NCBI RefSeq assembly: GCF_029227915.1
Contig: NC_079879.1
Location: forward strand, 27,782,501-27,846,500
Direction: 5' to 3'
Origin: Hydractinia symbiolongicarpus
Lineage: Eukaryota > Cnidaria > Hydrozoa > Anthoathecata > Hydractiniidae
DNA length: 64,000 nt
Shown here: one piece after another, positions 1-11,614 of the stretch
How the letters are laid out: the number at the start of each line of letters is the position of its first letter
Numbering within the stretch: position 1 is the stretch's first letter
Notes under the pieces: model-generated
The model's database searches: none
What the model saw: only the letters and a program-made list of their open reading frames with translations
Told to the model about the DNA's origin: nothing
Program-made: the position numbers and the translations under genes

Positions 1-1541
1 TAGCTATTTATAGATGTCCTTCTTATCACAAATGTCATTCTTTTTCAGAAATATAGCTATTAATGTTAAGGAAGTGTTCACCGAACTTGAATATCGATGA
101 CGCTTGTGTAACTTCCTGAAGTAAAGTAGAGCTTACTTTGTCGTGTCGTTGAAATTTACTCATTTGTATTCAGTTACAGTAATCTTATATTTGAACAGTT
201 CCGGCTGATTAGAAACAATGTAACAAATTATGAACACGTAAAGTCACCATAGTAAAATTACCAAGCATATCCTCGCCGTAAAAAAGCAAATTGATTTTGT
301 CTTTTTTAACATGAGATCCCCTCATAGTATAAGTAGCGTGACGCCATTTTGTTGATAAGAAAATTTAAGTTGATAGTGCTGTTGACATATTCTTAGAGGA
401 CAGCAACAATATTTTGTAAATTAGTCAGTGTTTGCATTTTTTGTCGGAAAGGAACATCCACGCAGGTAAAACAGTTTCCGATACGTGTAGGTAATTCATA
501 TATTGGGGTTTACAATTACGAAAATAATTTCCTAGTGAAGGTATTAAATGGTAAATACAAAGCATTCAATAGTCAATAAAATCTGTTAGCTACAGTTTAT
601 ACAGACAGCATTAGAACATTTTTTGTAATTCGTCATAATATATTTATGAAACATTTTTGTCAAAATAGAATAAAGTTGACTGGTGTAAGAAATATATTGA
701 CACCCAAAATAAGTTTTTTTATTATTATTCAATGTCATTTTAACTCAATTCATCGCACTCTTTCAACACGATTAAAGGATTTTAAACTGTCGGACGGACG
801 ATTGCAAATTATCAACTTTAAACTTAAATGATCATATACAGTTTGGTCTGATTATAGCGATTAAAAAACTCTGAGAAGCAGGAAAAGGTTTGCGTCTCGC
901 ATGCTCTATCTGCACATAAAAGCCGATTAGTACCCCTTCAATATAATATCTTTCGCAAAACGTGTGGCCTTTTTTTAATCAGTAGTTAAAAGCAGTATTG
1001 TAGCTAATGTATCATTAAATCGTTTGTGACATGCTTATTCAACAAATTTATACAATAACTGGCGCACTCGTTGTCTTTTCTCTTCATTAAATTCTTTTTT
1101 TATTTCACATTCGGATTCCCGGGACCCAAAGAAACAAAGGTTTTTTAGGGATGGTGTAATTCTTTGTCTCGATTTCAAACATTTATGTGTTCATAGCTTA
1201 TTGGAAATAAATAATAGATTTACTTCGAGATTAGCCCCACTACCCGTGAAACGATGTGTTCTTCGACAGCAAAGGGTAAGCAAAAAGGACATGCTAATTT
1301 CGTCCTACTGAAGTAAAGCCACAGTTATGCTAAAGTTTACCAGACATATTCTTCTTAAACCGCAATGCGATAACACCCCAACTCAATATTTGGTTTTGTG
1401 CTACACACATAGACTTAAACAAATCTAGATAGACAAAAAAATTACATTGGATTTAATAAAAAAGCTCATTAACATCCATAATACATGCATACTTTCTGTA
1501 AAATAATAGCATCTGACAGTACCGTCATTTAAAAATTGTAA
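1..1541. other. AT-rich non-coding stretch
   Basis: I see no convincing gene, RNA or repeat structure here. The only open frame of any length (61 codons near 646) is low-complexity and has no recognisable motif. The stretch ends at the A that precedes the first Helitron copy. Confidence 0.5.
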
Positions 1542-2284
1542 TCTATATAATAATACGCCAGTTCCGTGTCTCTGTGACAGGCAAAGTTGATGTGTTCATT
1601 TTCCTTTGATGTTACCGAAATTTTTTTTGAAGTAACCGAAAAATGCATGTCTAATATGTTAAATTTTCTGACGTTACGGCGCGACGTCAATAACAGTACT
1701 TTAACATATTAAATTAATGAAGCCATTACAGTGCACTGAAAACTTTGAGGCCAAATAACTTGGAAACGAGGTGGTGACGTCAATGTTTTATAACCGCGTG
1801 GGTAACTAGGGACCACCTGGGACCAATTTGGGTAATTTTCCAAACCTGGGTCCCCAAATCCGTTTCGGAATGAACGGGTTTATGACTTCATCAAAAAACC
1901 TTTAAACCACAATATTTTCGTAACCGTTGGTCAAAAGTACATGATCCTATACATTTTCTTGATCAGCGTTTCAAGATCTATACGAGCGAGGCAACAGGTA
2001 CATGAATTTTTGAAAAAAAATGTTTGTGTTTTCACGGGCCTTTGCTGACGTCAGCACAATTTTTAAACACTTATATCTCTTTTTGCGTTCCTCGAAAACA
2101 TATCATCCTACACATTATTTTGATCAGCGTGATTCAACCTCTACACATTACAATAAAATAATAAAATAATTTTCTCTAACTTTTTTAGGATCTTCACTGC
2201 TGACGTCAGCAAAACATCTAAAACAACCTATTTTTCTATTGCCCATCTGCCTAAGTGGATTTCTCCACGGGCCTTATCGACTAG
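1542..2284 (+). mobile_element. Non-autonomous Helitron, copy 1
   Basis: The copy starts with TC (TCTATATAATAATACGC) directly after an A and ends in CTAG at 2281-2284. Twelve bases before CTAG lies a perfect 5-bp hairpin (GTGGA/TCCAC, 2255-2268). A TC start, a hairpin 10-12 nt before a CTRR end, and insertion between A and T are diagnostic of Helitrons, which move by rolling circle and leave no target duplication. I see no Rep/helicase coding region, so it is non-autonomous. The interior is shared at high similarity with the next copy, including a GACGTCAATG block and a TTGATCAGC block. Confidence 0.8.
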
Positions 2285-2870
2285 TCTCTTATAATAATAC
2301 GCTAAGTGTGTCTGTCTGTCACTTTTGCAAAGTGGATTACATTCTTCAAAATTTTCTTTAACAAATTCTATAAAACATCGCCTATAAAATTGTTCTGTAA
2401 TTTACCAAACTTTACCGATAAAATGGTATTGACGTCAAAGGAAAGTTAATTAAGATTAGTGAAGCCATTACAATGCACTTAAAACTTTGAGGCCAAATAA
2501 CTTGGAAACGAGGTGGTGACGTCAATGTTTTTTCACCGCGTGGGTAACTAGGGACAACCTGGGACCAATTTGGGTAAGTTTTTCAAACCTGGGTCCCCGA
2601 ATCCGTTTCGGAATGGACGGTTTGATGACGTCATCAAAAAACCTTTAAACCTTGATATCTCTGCAACCGTTTGTCAAAGATACATGATCATATACATTTT
2701 CTTGATCAGCATTTCAAGATCTATACGATGAAGGCAACAGGTATACATATTTCTGAAAAATTTTTTTTGGGTTTTCACAGGTCTCTGCTGATGTCTGCAA
2801 AATTTAAATGATGATTGTTTTTCTCTGTTATCCTGCCTAAGTGGATTTTTCCACGGGCCTTATCGACTAG
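2285..2870 (+). mobile_element. Non-autonomous Helitron, copy 2, abutting copy 1
   Basis: It begins TCTCTTATAATAATACGC immediately after copy 1's CTAG, with no intervening base, and ends in its own CTAG (2867-2870) followed by T. The 3' hairpin GTGGA/TCCAC is at 2841-2854. The body aligns with copy 1 but lacks about 157 bp, mostly in the 3' third. The A before copy 1 and the T after copy 2 form one AT target site for the pair. That fits insertion of a tandem dimer, or of copy 2 at the T after copy 1. Confidence 0.78.
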
Positions 2871-4845
2871 TTGTGCTTATTAATTTCTCCTAAAGCAAAA
2901 CAGTTTCACTTGCTTTACTTAATTTACTTAATACACCTTTAAACATACAATTCTAGTTCTTTCAGAAAAGTTGTTAGCAGAGCAAGTCGTCCTATAATCC
3001 ATGGAAAGTGGTAAGCTTTCTATTAAATCTATCCATTAAACACTTGCTTGCCGAATTGTTAGATCTGAAAGCCTTGGATTTGGCTACTTCTTGAAGCTGC
3101 TTTAGTTCTGTTGACAAAATATAATTGTCTAGCAGTTGCATTTAAATTTGGAGACTCCACAGTTCTTTTTCCTAAAGCATTGGAAAACACAATGACTCAA
3201 AAACAAAAAAACGAAATACTTTACTATTTGAATTTTTAAATGACTGCAAATAAAAGAAACACTTAAATATCCTCAAAATTAGAATAAGCACACGCGACCA
3301 TGCTTAGAAAAGCAAATATATATTTTTATGTTTTTGATGACTTGTTTTCCATAGAGTTTTTGTATTGTTGGATATATCTCCGCCATGATGTCTTTCCTAT
3401 TTCTTCAAGCCTGTTTGAAGAATGCAGATTTTCACTCCTGCTTGATTCTTTCTATTATAATTTTCAATATTCATCATAATTGATGATTGCTTTTGCCACC
3501 GTGCGAACTGTAGTATATGCAATAAAGATTATGAACCAGATTCTCACCACCTGCAAGAGGTGAACATGTAGAATTATTTTGTATTAGTCTTTCGAGAGAT
3601 TAAAGTTTCCAAGGAAGTCAGAAGACTTGATTATTTTTTTATTTTTTGTAATTACAAAATATCAATAGAAATGGTAACGTTTACAACATCAGTTTATATA
3701 AAAAAAAATTTCATTTCCCAGAACTACTTTCTGCATATATAATAGCCGTATTCTGTCTGTATGTTCGCAGGAAAAACGTCGTTCTACAGATGAAACTGAT
3801 ACCGATAAGGATAAACATCAAGTTAAACTCAAGCACGAATACTTATAAACAATAAAAATAAAACGCATAAGCAACTTTTTTGTTGCCCAAAGAAATATTT
3901 AGGTTATTTTTACAGTTTATTTGAGAAAATATTTTACATAGCCTGTTGTTATATTTGCAACATATTGTCTTGTCTAATTTGCCGTTTGTATTGTCTTCGG
4001 CAGCCGGTGCTAATATTTTATTTTGTTTTAAGTGACTTAATTCTGCGCAAATAATGAATATTTTTCCCAACTAAAAATTTTGGTGACTTTTTATCCTGTT
4101 CCTTTCTGATAAAGTTGAAATATAACCATCACAAACATTAAAAAGAATAATATATTTCTTATATTGCAATGTATTGACTTATCTGATTTGCCGTTTTAAT
4201 TGATTGCGTCAACAATGTCTGTGTCTAGAAAAAGTATTTTAGCAACACAGCCATTTTATTTACTTTTTTGGTAAAAAAAACGGACAGCGTGCGCATGTGT
4301 AAAAGGGTTAGATTAATCAGTGTCGTAACTAGAGTTGTATGTAAGGGAAATGCCGAGAAATATTGACCGAATTTGTAAATTTAACATTAAACAAGTGTCA
4401 AGCTGAAATAGTTCGAAAGATTAAATGACAATAAAATTAAAAGTCCTTAGCAGATGGTGCTAAAATTTAATAATAGGTGTGTTATTATTAATTGTATATT
4501 CAATATATTGTTGTAACTACATGTGGGGGAAACACCGGAGAATAATGACCGAATTTGCAGAATGTTTTACAATTTGTTAGTCAGCCACAGTTGATAACAA
4601 GTAGCGTTAAAACCATAGAATGGAATATTTGTATCAGTTATAAACAGCAATTAAATATATTGAAATATAAAGAGAAATATTACAGTTGCATGGTTGCTGG
4701 AACTCGAGTCTTCTCCCTTTTAGACTACAATTCCGTAAGCCTCCTGGCATATATTTGCGTTTTTAACTCATCTCTTCAGGATGATTGCTCAGAAAATAGC
4801 CACAGTTGCATAATCTCTTTCTGCTTTGACGCAAATATGACATGC
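2871..4845. other. Non-coding stretch with a weak local duplication
   Basis: No gene is supported. A degraded direct duplication is visible: the segment around 3950-4035 (…TTGCCGTTTGTATTG…GGTGCTAATATTTTA) recurs around 4160-4215 and 4450-4480, and a 'GAATAATGACCGAATTTG'-type segment occurs near 4360 and 4541. These look like old tandem duplication, not coding sequence. Confidence 0.4.
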
Positions 4846-5130
4846 ATTGTGGTAGAGGTTTGTGGTAGAAGCTTGGGTTCAAACCTCCTCGAGTCATCCC
4901 AGAGACTATAAAAGTGTGAATCTATCCTTTCTGCTTAGCGTTCAGAATGATAATAAGATTGATATCTTAGGCGGTTGTCTAGTTGAGCGGTTGCTGTGCT
5001 TGCACGGCTTTTGTAGCTCAATTGGGAGCTTTAAATGCACTAGGACTCCCTTCGCAGGACCCTCGTTGATAGCAGTACCAATGGGAACTGAAGATGCTAT
5101 CCTGGGTAAATAATTTCAATAATAACAATA
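4846..5130 (+). mobile_element. SINE, copy 1 (plus strand)
   Basis: The left part holds a B-box-like GGGTTCAAACCTC (4876-4888), then a CTCGAGTCA-CCCA block, a TAGGCGGTTGTCT block and a TAGCTCA…TTAAATGC(A)CTAGGACTCCC block, and it ends in an AATAAT-type simple tail. The last three blocks recur in the same order on the minus strand at 10266-10562, so this is one dispersed family. The pol III-type box and simple tail point to a tRNA-derived SINE. The 5' limit is uncertain because box A is not clear in this copy. Overlapping short open frames here are incidental. Confidence 0.6.
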
Positions 5131-5970
5131 ATAGTTTGTCAGAATTTTTTTTTATTGAACAACCAGACAGTACTTACCAAAGGGGCGGGGGATAGTCATT
5201 TGAATATTTGAGCATTTAAAAAAATGTAGAATAGGTGTGTCAACACGAAATCTAGGTATTGCACAATAAAACGTAAAAACAAAGTTTGTTTCCTCCCTAC
5301 AGACTTCAAGTTAATTTAAGACCGTGGTTTTAATAATGACAGAAAGTAAAAGTGTTATATACAGATATCTGATGCTTACATTCACTTTTAGTTTTTTGTA
5401 GATCAGTGAAATTTCTTTAAGGTGTACATTTCTGTATAACGGACACTAACCCTAGGAAAGTGTCGATTGATTTTAGATCAAAAATTTATAAAGGAATCTC
5501 TATAAATCGAACACTTTTATTTGCACCAATGATGTCTGCTTTAAGAAGATTTACTGTATTTTCCCTTTTTTGTATGCCTTCCTTCTTATAATCATAATTT
5601 TTTGTCATTTTTTGAAGTGTGAAAGACGGACAAGGCTACTGCCATGATCAGATTTAAAATAATGAACTGAAGGAGTTTTGAAAGCTTTTTGTAGATCAGC
5701 AAATTCTTTTTCGATCAAAATAAAGAAAACACTCAAACAAACCCGAAAATTTTAATTAAAAATATCAATATTAATATTGAGTGTTTAAATATGAAAAATT
5801 TCGTAAATGAGTTTTTTGTTTGCTTTTTCATTTTTGATAATTTATTTGCAAATTTGTTAAAAGCTTTAAAAAGAGTTGTGTGAAATCTGACGTTCAATTT
5901 AAACTTTAAAGTGAAATATAGCACTCAAAAGTGAAGCTAGTTGTGGTAGGAAGTTCTACGTCTTCGGAAT
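5131..5970. other. AT-rich 5' flank of the first receptor gene
   Basis: No gene is visible. The stretch contains poly-T tracts and simple AT-rich sequence. I could not identify a convincing TATA box or splice acceptor next to the receptor start codon. Confidence 0.4.
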
Positions 5971-6822
5971 ATGGGCGAGCACATTGTAGAATTAATAGCG
6001 AAAACAGTATCCTTTTGGTTACATATCTTAGGATTTTATTCACTCTACTTGACAAAGGGTACTAACATCAATAAAAGTCAGCGTGTTTTTCTAATGAACT
6101 TAAGTCTGTCGGAGATTATTTTATGTATAACTGCTGCAGCTAAACGTGCTTTTATACTTTCACATCACCTCACTGCTGCTCACCAAATGCGAATCACACA
6201 AATGACAGGAGCATCAATGGCATATTATCTCCTTATGATATTTCTGACTGTCGACCGTTTTAGCGAGATTCATTTAAATATTCGCTATCCTTTGTATTGG
6301 TCTCCACAAAGAGCAAGATATTGCATGGGTGCCGTCTGGACGATTAGTGTGGCTTTTACCACAGTTTTTATCATTTATCAACCTTCTCAAACTTGGTTGT
6401 CGTATTATCTTCATATTTACTTCTATCCAGTGGCTGAATATTTGTTCTGTATTGTTGCGCTTTTCACCTATGGTTATATATACAAAATTATGCGCCATAA
6501 ACGCAAAATAAATAGAGTTACATCGTCAAGTATACACAGCCATAAGAAAAGAAAGAGACTCGTTGGTAGAATAGGATTTTTCATGCCGAGTTTACTCATA
6601 CTGACGTTTGTACTCTTCGTCGTGATTCCAGAGCAGACTCATTTTTATTATTATTTGAACGATAAGCCGATGACTCACACTCAGGATGATATTTTTGCGG
6701 TGGCTTTCTCACTTGCATTCCTCACTGATGCCATCATTTATATATTTTTATCCACTCATGTTCGAAAAGCATTGAAAAAGAAAGTTTTTAGCTCATTGTC
6801 GAGAAAGGCTTTTAAAAGTTGA
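5971..6822 (+). CDS. Divergent class A-like 7TM receptor
   Basis: An uninterrupted 283-codon frame starting at ATG 5971 encodes a membrane protein with seven hydrophobic segments, as in rhodopsin-class GPCRs. Segments lie near residues 10-28, 38-62, 80-97, 116-137, 150-172, 200-221 and 240-260. Family hallmarks are present in altered form: LMNLSLSEI in TM2 has E where the class has D; the DRY motif at the end of TM3 is DRF (95-97); TM7 has LTDAIIY in place of NPxxY. The N terminus is very short (about 10 residues), and I see no Cys pair that clearly matches the usual TM3-ECL2 disulfide. The basic tail (VRKALKKKVF) resembles helix 8. Single-exon structure is common for cnidarian receptor expansions. 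Ligand and coupling cannot be inferred. Confidence 0.72.
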   Translation: MGEHIVELIAKTVSFWLHILGFYSLYLTKGTNINKSQRVFLMNLSLSEIILCITAAAKRAFILSHHLTAAHQMRITQMTGASMAYYLLMIFLTVDRFSEIHLNIRYPLYWSPQRARYCMGAVWTISVAFTTVFIIYQPSQTWLSYYLHIYFYPVAEYLFCIVALFTYGYIYKIMRHKRKINRVTSSSIHSHKKRKRLVGRIGFFMPSLLILTFVLFVVIPEQTHFYYYLNDKPMTHTQDDIFAVAFSLAFLTDAIIYIFLSTHVRKALKKKVFSSLSRKAFKS

Positions 6823-8955
6823 CCCATGATGCCATTGGTAACTGCAACTTTCTGAAATAGTCGCAAATATTTGATCGAAATGGACAGTTCTTCTTCATAA
6901 ATCTTCAAGCCCCGCCTATTTATTTAAAAGGCTCCTATAGTCCTACCAAGCGTAATAGAGATCAGTTACATATAAAGTAAAAAATATATTTCGAGCAAGT
7001 TTTTGACCAGATTGTCTAATGGATATTTTTAGTAACTAATTTTACCATTTTAGTAAGATTTTACTTAAATTAATGAGATTTGTGTGTCACAACATGCCAA
7101 AATGTCATTTGATGGTAGCTAGATAGTATTTGACATTTACTGACGATCGGTGATTAATGAAATGACACATCGATTTTTTTAAGAAATATAAATTTTTATT
7201 TGTGAAATAATGTAAATGTTGTAAAAATAAAAATACTAGTTTAATTTCTAGCAATCGAAGAGCCGCAAAAGTGTGAACTAAAATTGACTTATTCTTGGAA
7301 AAATTAAGTTGTACATGTTTGTTCCCAAGGTTTCTGTGAAAAACTAAAATGACCTGAGGATGAAAGCCCTTTTTCATGCATTCCCAGTGGTGTCATCGTT
7401 AGAGCTCTTTTAATAGGACTCGGATTCACCTTTAAAGCCGCCATATATTGACTAAAATTATGAACGACAAAACAGTTTCAGTTTATTTATACTTCAATTG
7501 TGGTTTTAACTACTATTATAATAGAACTTTTTATTGAAAATCTTTTCAGTCCCATTTTTTGGAAATTGCATTCTCAGCGGTGTGATAAATGTTGGCTGAG
7601 AGAAATCTTATTTACTTCTGCATTGATTTTACTCAAATCTGCTTTGTTCAAAAAAGTAATATTAGATAGGGTTATTAGGTATGAACTATTTAGCAAACTA
7701 AATTTACACACAAACCAATCTAGCTGATTTTGGTCTGCGGTAAACACATGTAGCTACTTTAATAAAATTCTGACCCTGCCAGTCATTTTTTTTATGCTAC
7801 ACCTTATATCTCGGAAGTTTTACCAGCAGGGATTAATCCATTCAAAGGTTATTTTTAAGATAACTCCTGTCACACCTCCCACGTTATTTGATACCAAGAA
7901 AGCCAGTATAAATGAGTTAATACACCTTTCCTGAATTTATATTCTGTATAATGTCGCGTGCATGGAAACGAGGCACATCTTGGTAATTATATTCCCGTAT
8001 ATTTTAAAGGAAGACAATGTTAGAGATATTTTACTAAACAATTTAATAGCAAGAACGTCGAAGAATACAAGTTTTATAAGGTGTTAGTAAGAAAGTTATT
8101 GCAACGTACTCTCCTCATGAAAACACAAACAAAAACAGTTATATTGTCAATTTGTCAAGATATGAAAGCAAGCAAGAAGAAAGAACTTTGAGACATGAAT
8201 GATTTTTGTTTGTTTGATTTACTATATGGCAACAAGAAAAGCCATGAAATAAGTAATATATTGTATATTCACTCAGTTTTGCTTTTATATGGCTAGAATC
8301 TTTAGCAGTAGCTCGCTGGGTTTTTTGAAAAATACAAAAGACCTGTGTCTCGTTGTTATATTTTTATTGTTGTTTATTAGCTTCTTCGTTTGATTATACA
8401 AAATTGTAGTTTCAAAATAACAAATTTCACATTTTTGTTCCCAAATAATTTTATTTGTTTAGGGAGGTAGAGATAAGTATACATTCATGCTTTTAACATG
8501 CTTTCAAAGAGCATATTGTACTCCGGCATATTTTTACTTCTGTCAGGATTTTTTAAAATAAGTTCTCCAAAGTAGATAGTATTTTCACAGCAACAACTTG
8601 TATCTTATTTTAAAGCAAGATTGAGACTTTGAAGTATGTCTTCGCAAAGTGAATAGTAGGGTTGTGTGTATTTGATCTGAAGTTCATGTTGTAATTACAT
8701 AATGGCACTATTACTTGAACTCACAGATTACTCATTGAATGGAACAAACAAAACCTCATCAGAACTCTTGCACAAGACTAGGAAAATAACTTGAAAGTTC
8801 TTAAACTCACAACTCAATGTGCCTCAGCAATACTGAGACAAATAACAAAATTTTATAAATATACTTCTTACTAGAAATTCCTGATGTCTACCTATGTTTT
8901 TTTGTCAGTATAACATTTACAAACATACTCATAGGGGGCTTTTTAAAGCATAAGG
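6823..8955. other. Non-coding stretch
   Basis: No gene is supported. Open frames of 75-90 codons here (7105-7377 minus, 7500-7727 plus) have no motif and lie in AT-rich sequence. I see no RNA gene. Confidence 0.4.
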
Positions 8956-9388
8956 CAAGAAGCCCTGCGGCTTAAAGATTTCCGCCATTAGCAATAATCT
9001 GAAAAAGATATAAAACCGTGACATACTTGTCACGATTTAATAGCTATAATACATTATCTTTCACCAAAAATATTCAGCCTCAACAATTGCTTTTTAAATT
9101 AAAGTTCTATGTGCTTGCAAAATTGTACAGAAGGAAATGACGTAAGATCAAAGATGGCACATTATAAGACGATCTTCATTATGCTACACTGCACGAGCTT
9201 TAACTTTCGATTATAAACTTTATTAAACTAAATTATTGTTCAATGGATGATAAAACAATTTGTTGAACTGTTAGGATTCTTATTGGCTTAGAACTCATTT
9301 TAGCCTCGTTCTCAGAAAAAAAATCTGCCAAAACGAGGATTAAAGCTTTTGCCTTGATAAGTTTCAGGCGTCCAGGCTCTGCGCTGTC

Positions 9389-9420
9389 TCTATGTATCTA
9401 TCTATCTCTCTATCTCCCCA
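9389..9420. repeat. CTAT-type microsatellite
   Basis: Imperfect (CTAT)n / (CTCT)n run within the sequence TATGTATCTATCTATCTCTC. It is short and uninterrupted by any feature. Confidence 0.7.
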
Positions 9421-10265
9421 GGCGATTTTACAGATTTCGCCTTCGCCGGCGGAAATCAATAAGCATATCGCTCCGTTTTGGTGAACCTTCTCTGTGTTTC
9501 GGTATAGATATTTTAATTAAACAATCTTTTCTATTTTACATTACCATACTGCATGAAATCGGTTTCAGGTAATTGTGTAGACATGCATTCTCAGAGAAGC
9601 AATAGTTTATCTTTCTTTATTTTAGCTCTTTTAAATTGAGAGCGCTCTCCAAAATTGCAGGTATGTGAAATGCAATGTTTCTTGATTTCGGTTTTTTCCT
9701 ATTGCTACTCACCATTGCAAAATATATATTCGTCTTTTTTAAAATAAATCTTAAATCTTGTAGGTAACAGGAGACGAAAAACCTGCAATGTTTTTGAAAA
9801 ATGAACAATAAGTTCATTCACAACACATAAAAACATCTCACCAGTTACCAGCTGAATTTTTTAATACAAAGTTTACTAAAGACTGCCTCATTTTGCCAAT
9901 GATATAATCGGAAATTAAAATAGAAAGGTGTCATTTAAATTAAGATTTTCTACTTTCGGTTAAAAGGCTGAGGACAAAGCATAGGCAATTTGCAGAATTG
10001 TTGTTACACGAATTTTAAGTGCAAAAATGTACGCAATAATTTCAACTAGCTTATTGTTCTTTTTTTCTTCGTGCTTTCCGCTTGTGTTGGAATGTTATTA
10101 GGATAATGTGAGAAAATTATTCTGAGTAATGATAACCGCGTAATATTGGAACAACGTGCATAACGCTGTGCTTGATAATATACCCTTTTAGATTGAGCCT
10201 GAAATGAGACAATTAACTTTATTAAAATGAAGAGGCTTAATGTGCATATTTTACATGGCTAGCCT

Positions 10266-10562
10266 CACTAATATTTAGGGATATACTCTGTCAGGCATGG
10301 CTTAGATGGGGAGTCCTAGAGTATTTAATGCTCATTTTGAGCTATGCAGACCCAACTTGGGTCCGCGCTCTACCAGACAACGGCCTACAACATCCAACAG
10401 CCTACACATTGTGCCATCTTCCCAATCTTCCCCCCACATGGCTTGGGTTGACTCGAGGCTATAGTAACATTTACTCGCCCATATTTAATCGCCGCGAAAG
10501 GGGATCGAACCCCAGTCTCCCGCAGAAAGTACGAGAGTAATAATCACTAAGCTACGGCTTTC
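10266..10562 (-). mobile_element. SINE, copy 2 (minus strand) with tRNA-like head
   Basis: Read on the minus strand, the head (10562 down to about 10490) has a box A-like TAGCTTAGTGAT and a box B GGTTCGATCCC, spaced as in a tRNA. It cannot fold as a functional tRNA: the acceptor stem pairs over only four bases and the T-stem is imperfect. The body then shows CTCGAGTCAACCCA, TAGGCCGTTGTCT and AGCTCA…TTAAAT…CTAGGACTCCCC, matching copy 1 in order, and ends near 10266 in a TATCCCTAAATATTAG segment similar to the end of copy 1. Confidence 0.68.
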
Positions 10563-10734
10563 TTTAGGTTAATGTTTAGATGTAAGTTCAATGAAGCTTC
10601 TGTATCAAACACATGTTATTGTACTCAGTAACAAGCAATGATGGAATCATCAAGGAAGTACTTTAGGAAACAATTTGACTCGAAAGAGTGTGATCTAGCT
10701 GTGGGTGATTGTGTCGACACGAAAATTTGATAAT

Positions 10735-11350
10735 TAATAACAATTTGGGCACGCGTGTTATTTTATTGAATTTCCAAAAAAAGTATGCTGAACGTAATGG
10801 TGTCATCATAATTTTGATATTTGTCACCTAAATGTCATTAGGCCAAAATTGGTCCAAAAATTAAAACTACTTTATTTTCAACACAATTTGGCACAGTAAA
10901 CAAATAAAGTATGCTGAACATGATAGTGAGATCAAAACTTGATTTCTTGTTACCTAATTGTCATTTTAGGCCAAAATGGGTCCGAAAAATAAAACTACTT
11001 TATTTTCTGTAAAATTTGGCACAATAGACAAATAAAGTATGCTGAACATGATGGTGACATCAAAATTTTGATTTCTTGTTACCTCAACGTCAGTGTATGC
11101 CAAAATTTGTCCAAAAATTAAAACTACTTTATTTTCAACAAAATTTGGCACAGTAAACAAATAAAGTATGCTGAAAATGATGATGATACAAAAGTTTGAT
11201 TTTTTGTCACCTAAATGTAATTTCAGGCAAAATTTGTCCAAAAATTAATACTATTTTATTTTCGACAAAAATTGGCACAGTTAGTAAAAACAGTATGCTG
11301 CAAATAATGGTCACATCAAAATTTTGATTTTTTGTCAACTAAATGACCAT
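10735..11350. repeat. Tandem array of a ~127-bp unit, 4-5 copies
   Basis: The marker AGTATGCTG occurs near 10791, 10908, 11035, 11164 and 11291, giving steps of 117, 127, 129 and 127 bp. Each unit carries a poly-A/T-rich block with AAAACTACTTTATTTTC and a TTTGGCACAGTAAAC block. Units differ by scattered substitutions. A 91-codon minus-strand open frame across it (10966-11241) is internally repetitive because of the array and is not a gene. Confidence 0.85.
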
Positions 11351-11614
11351 AAACGGTTCAATCGCAAAACTTTTAACCATGAATTATAGGCTGTATTTTT
11401 TGTTAGCAATTTTTTTTAAAATGTGAGTTTGTTATGACACGTTTTGTTTTGTTTGTGTTTGTTGTAAGATATATTGTCACTTGTGTGCTTTATCTTCAGA
11501 GCTTCATGCACCAAACCTCTTCGAATGTTTGGTACGATAACACAACGAATTAGCAGCTTGCCATCAAATATTTTAGTAGCGAGCGGAAATTCTTAGAGCC
11601 CCCAGGGCTTCTTG

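Larger units (their letters stand above)
8956..11614. mobile_element. Possible TIR-bounded element enclosing a SINE and a tandem array
   Basis: The sequence at 8956-8985 (CAAGAAGCCCTGCGGCTTAA…) recurs inverted at 11583-11614, with about 25 of 30 positions matching after one short indel. Inverted ends 2.6 kb apart suggest a DNA transposon or its hollowed remains. There is no transposase inside. The interior instead holds a minus-strand SINE and the 127-bp tandem array. I could not find a target-site duplication outside the ends, so two unrelated inverted copies of a shorter repeat remain possible. Confidence 0.42.

Noticed and set aside
4555-5113. Overlapping plus-strand frames of 118 and 83 codons
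   Set aside because: They lie across a SINE copy in two frames, with no conserved motif.
10328-10540. 70-codon plus-strand frame
   Set aside because: It is the antisense of SINE copy 2, including its tRNA-like head.
10490-10562. A tRNA gene on the minus strand
   Set aside because: A and B boxes are present, but the acceptor stem pairs over only four bases and the T-stem is imperfect. The SINE body follows directly.
10966-11241. 91-codon minus-strand frame with internal repeats
   Set aside because: It follows the 127-bp tandem repeat.
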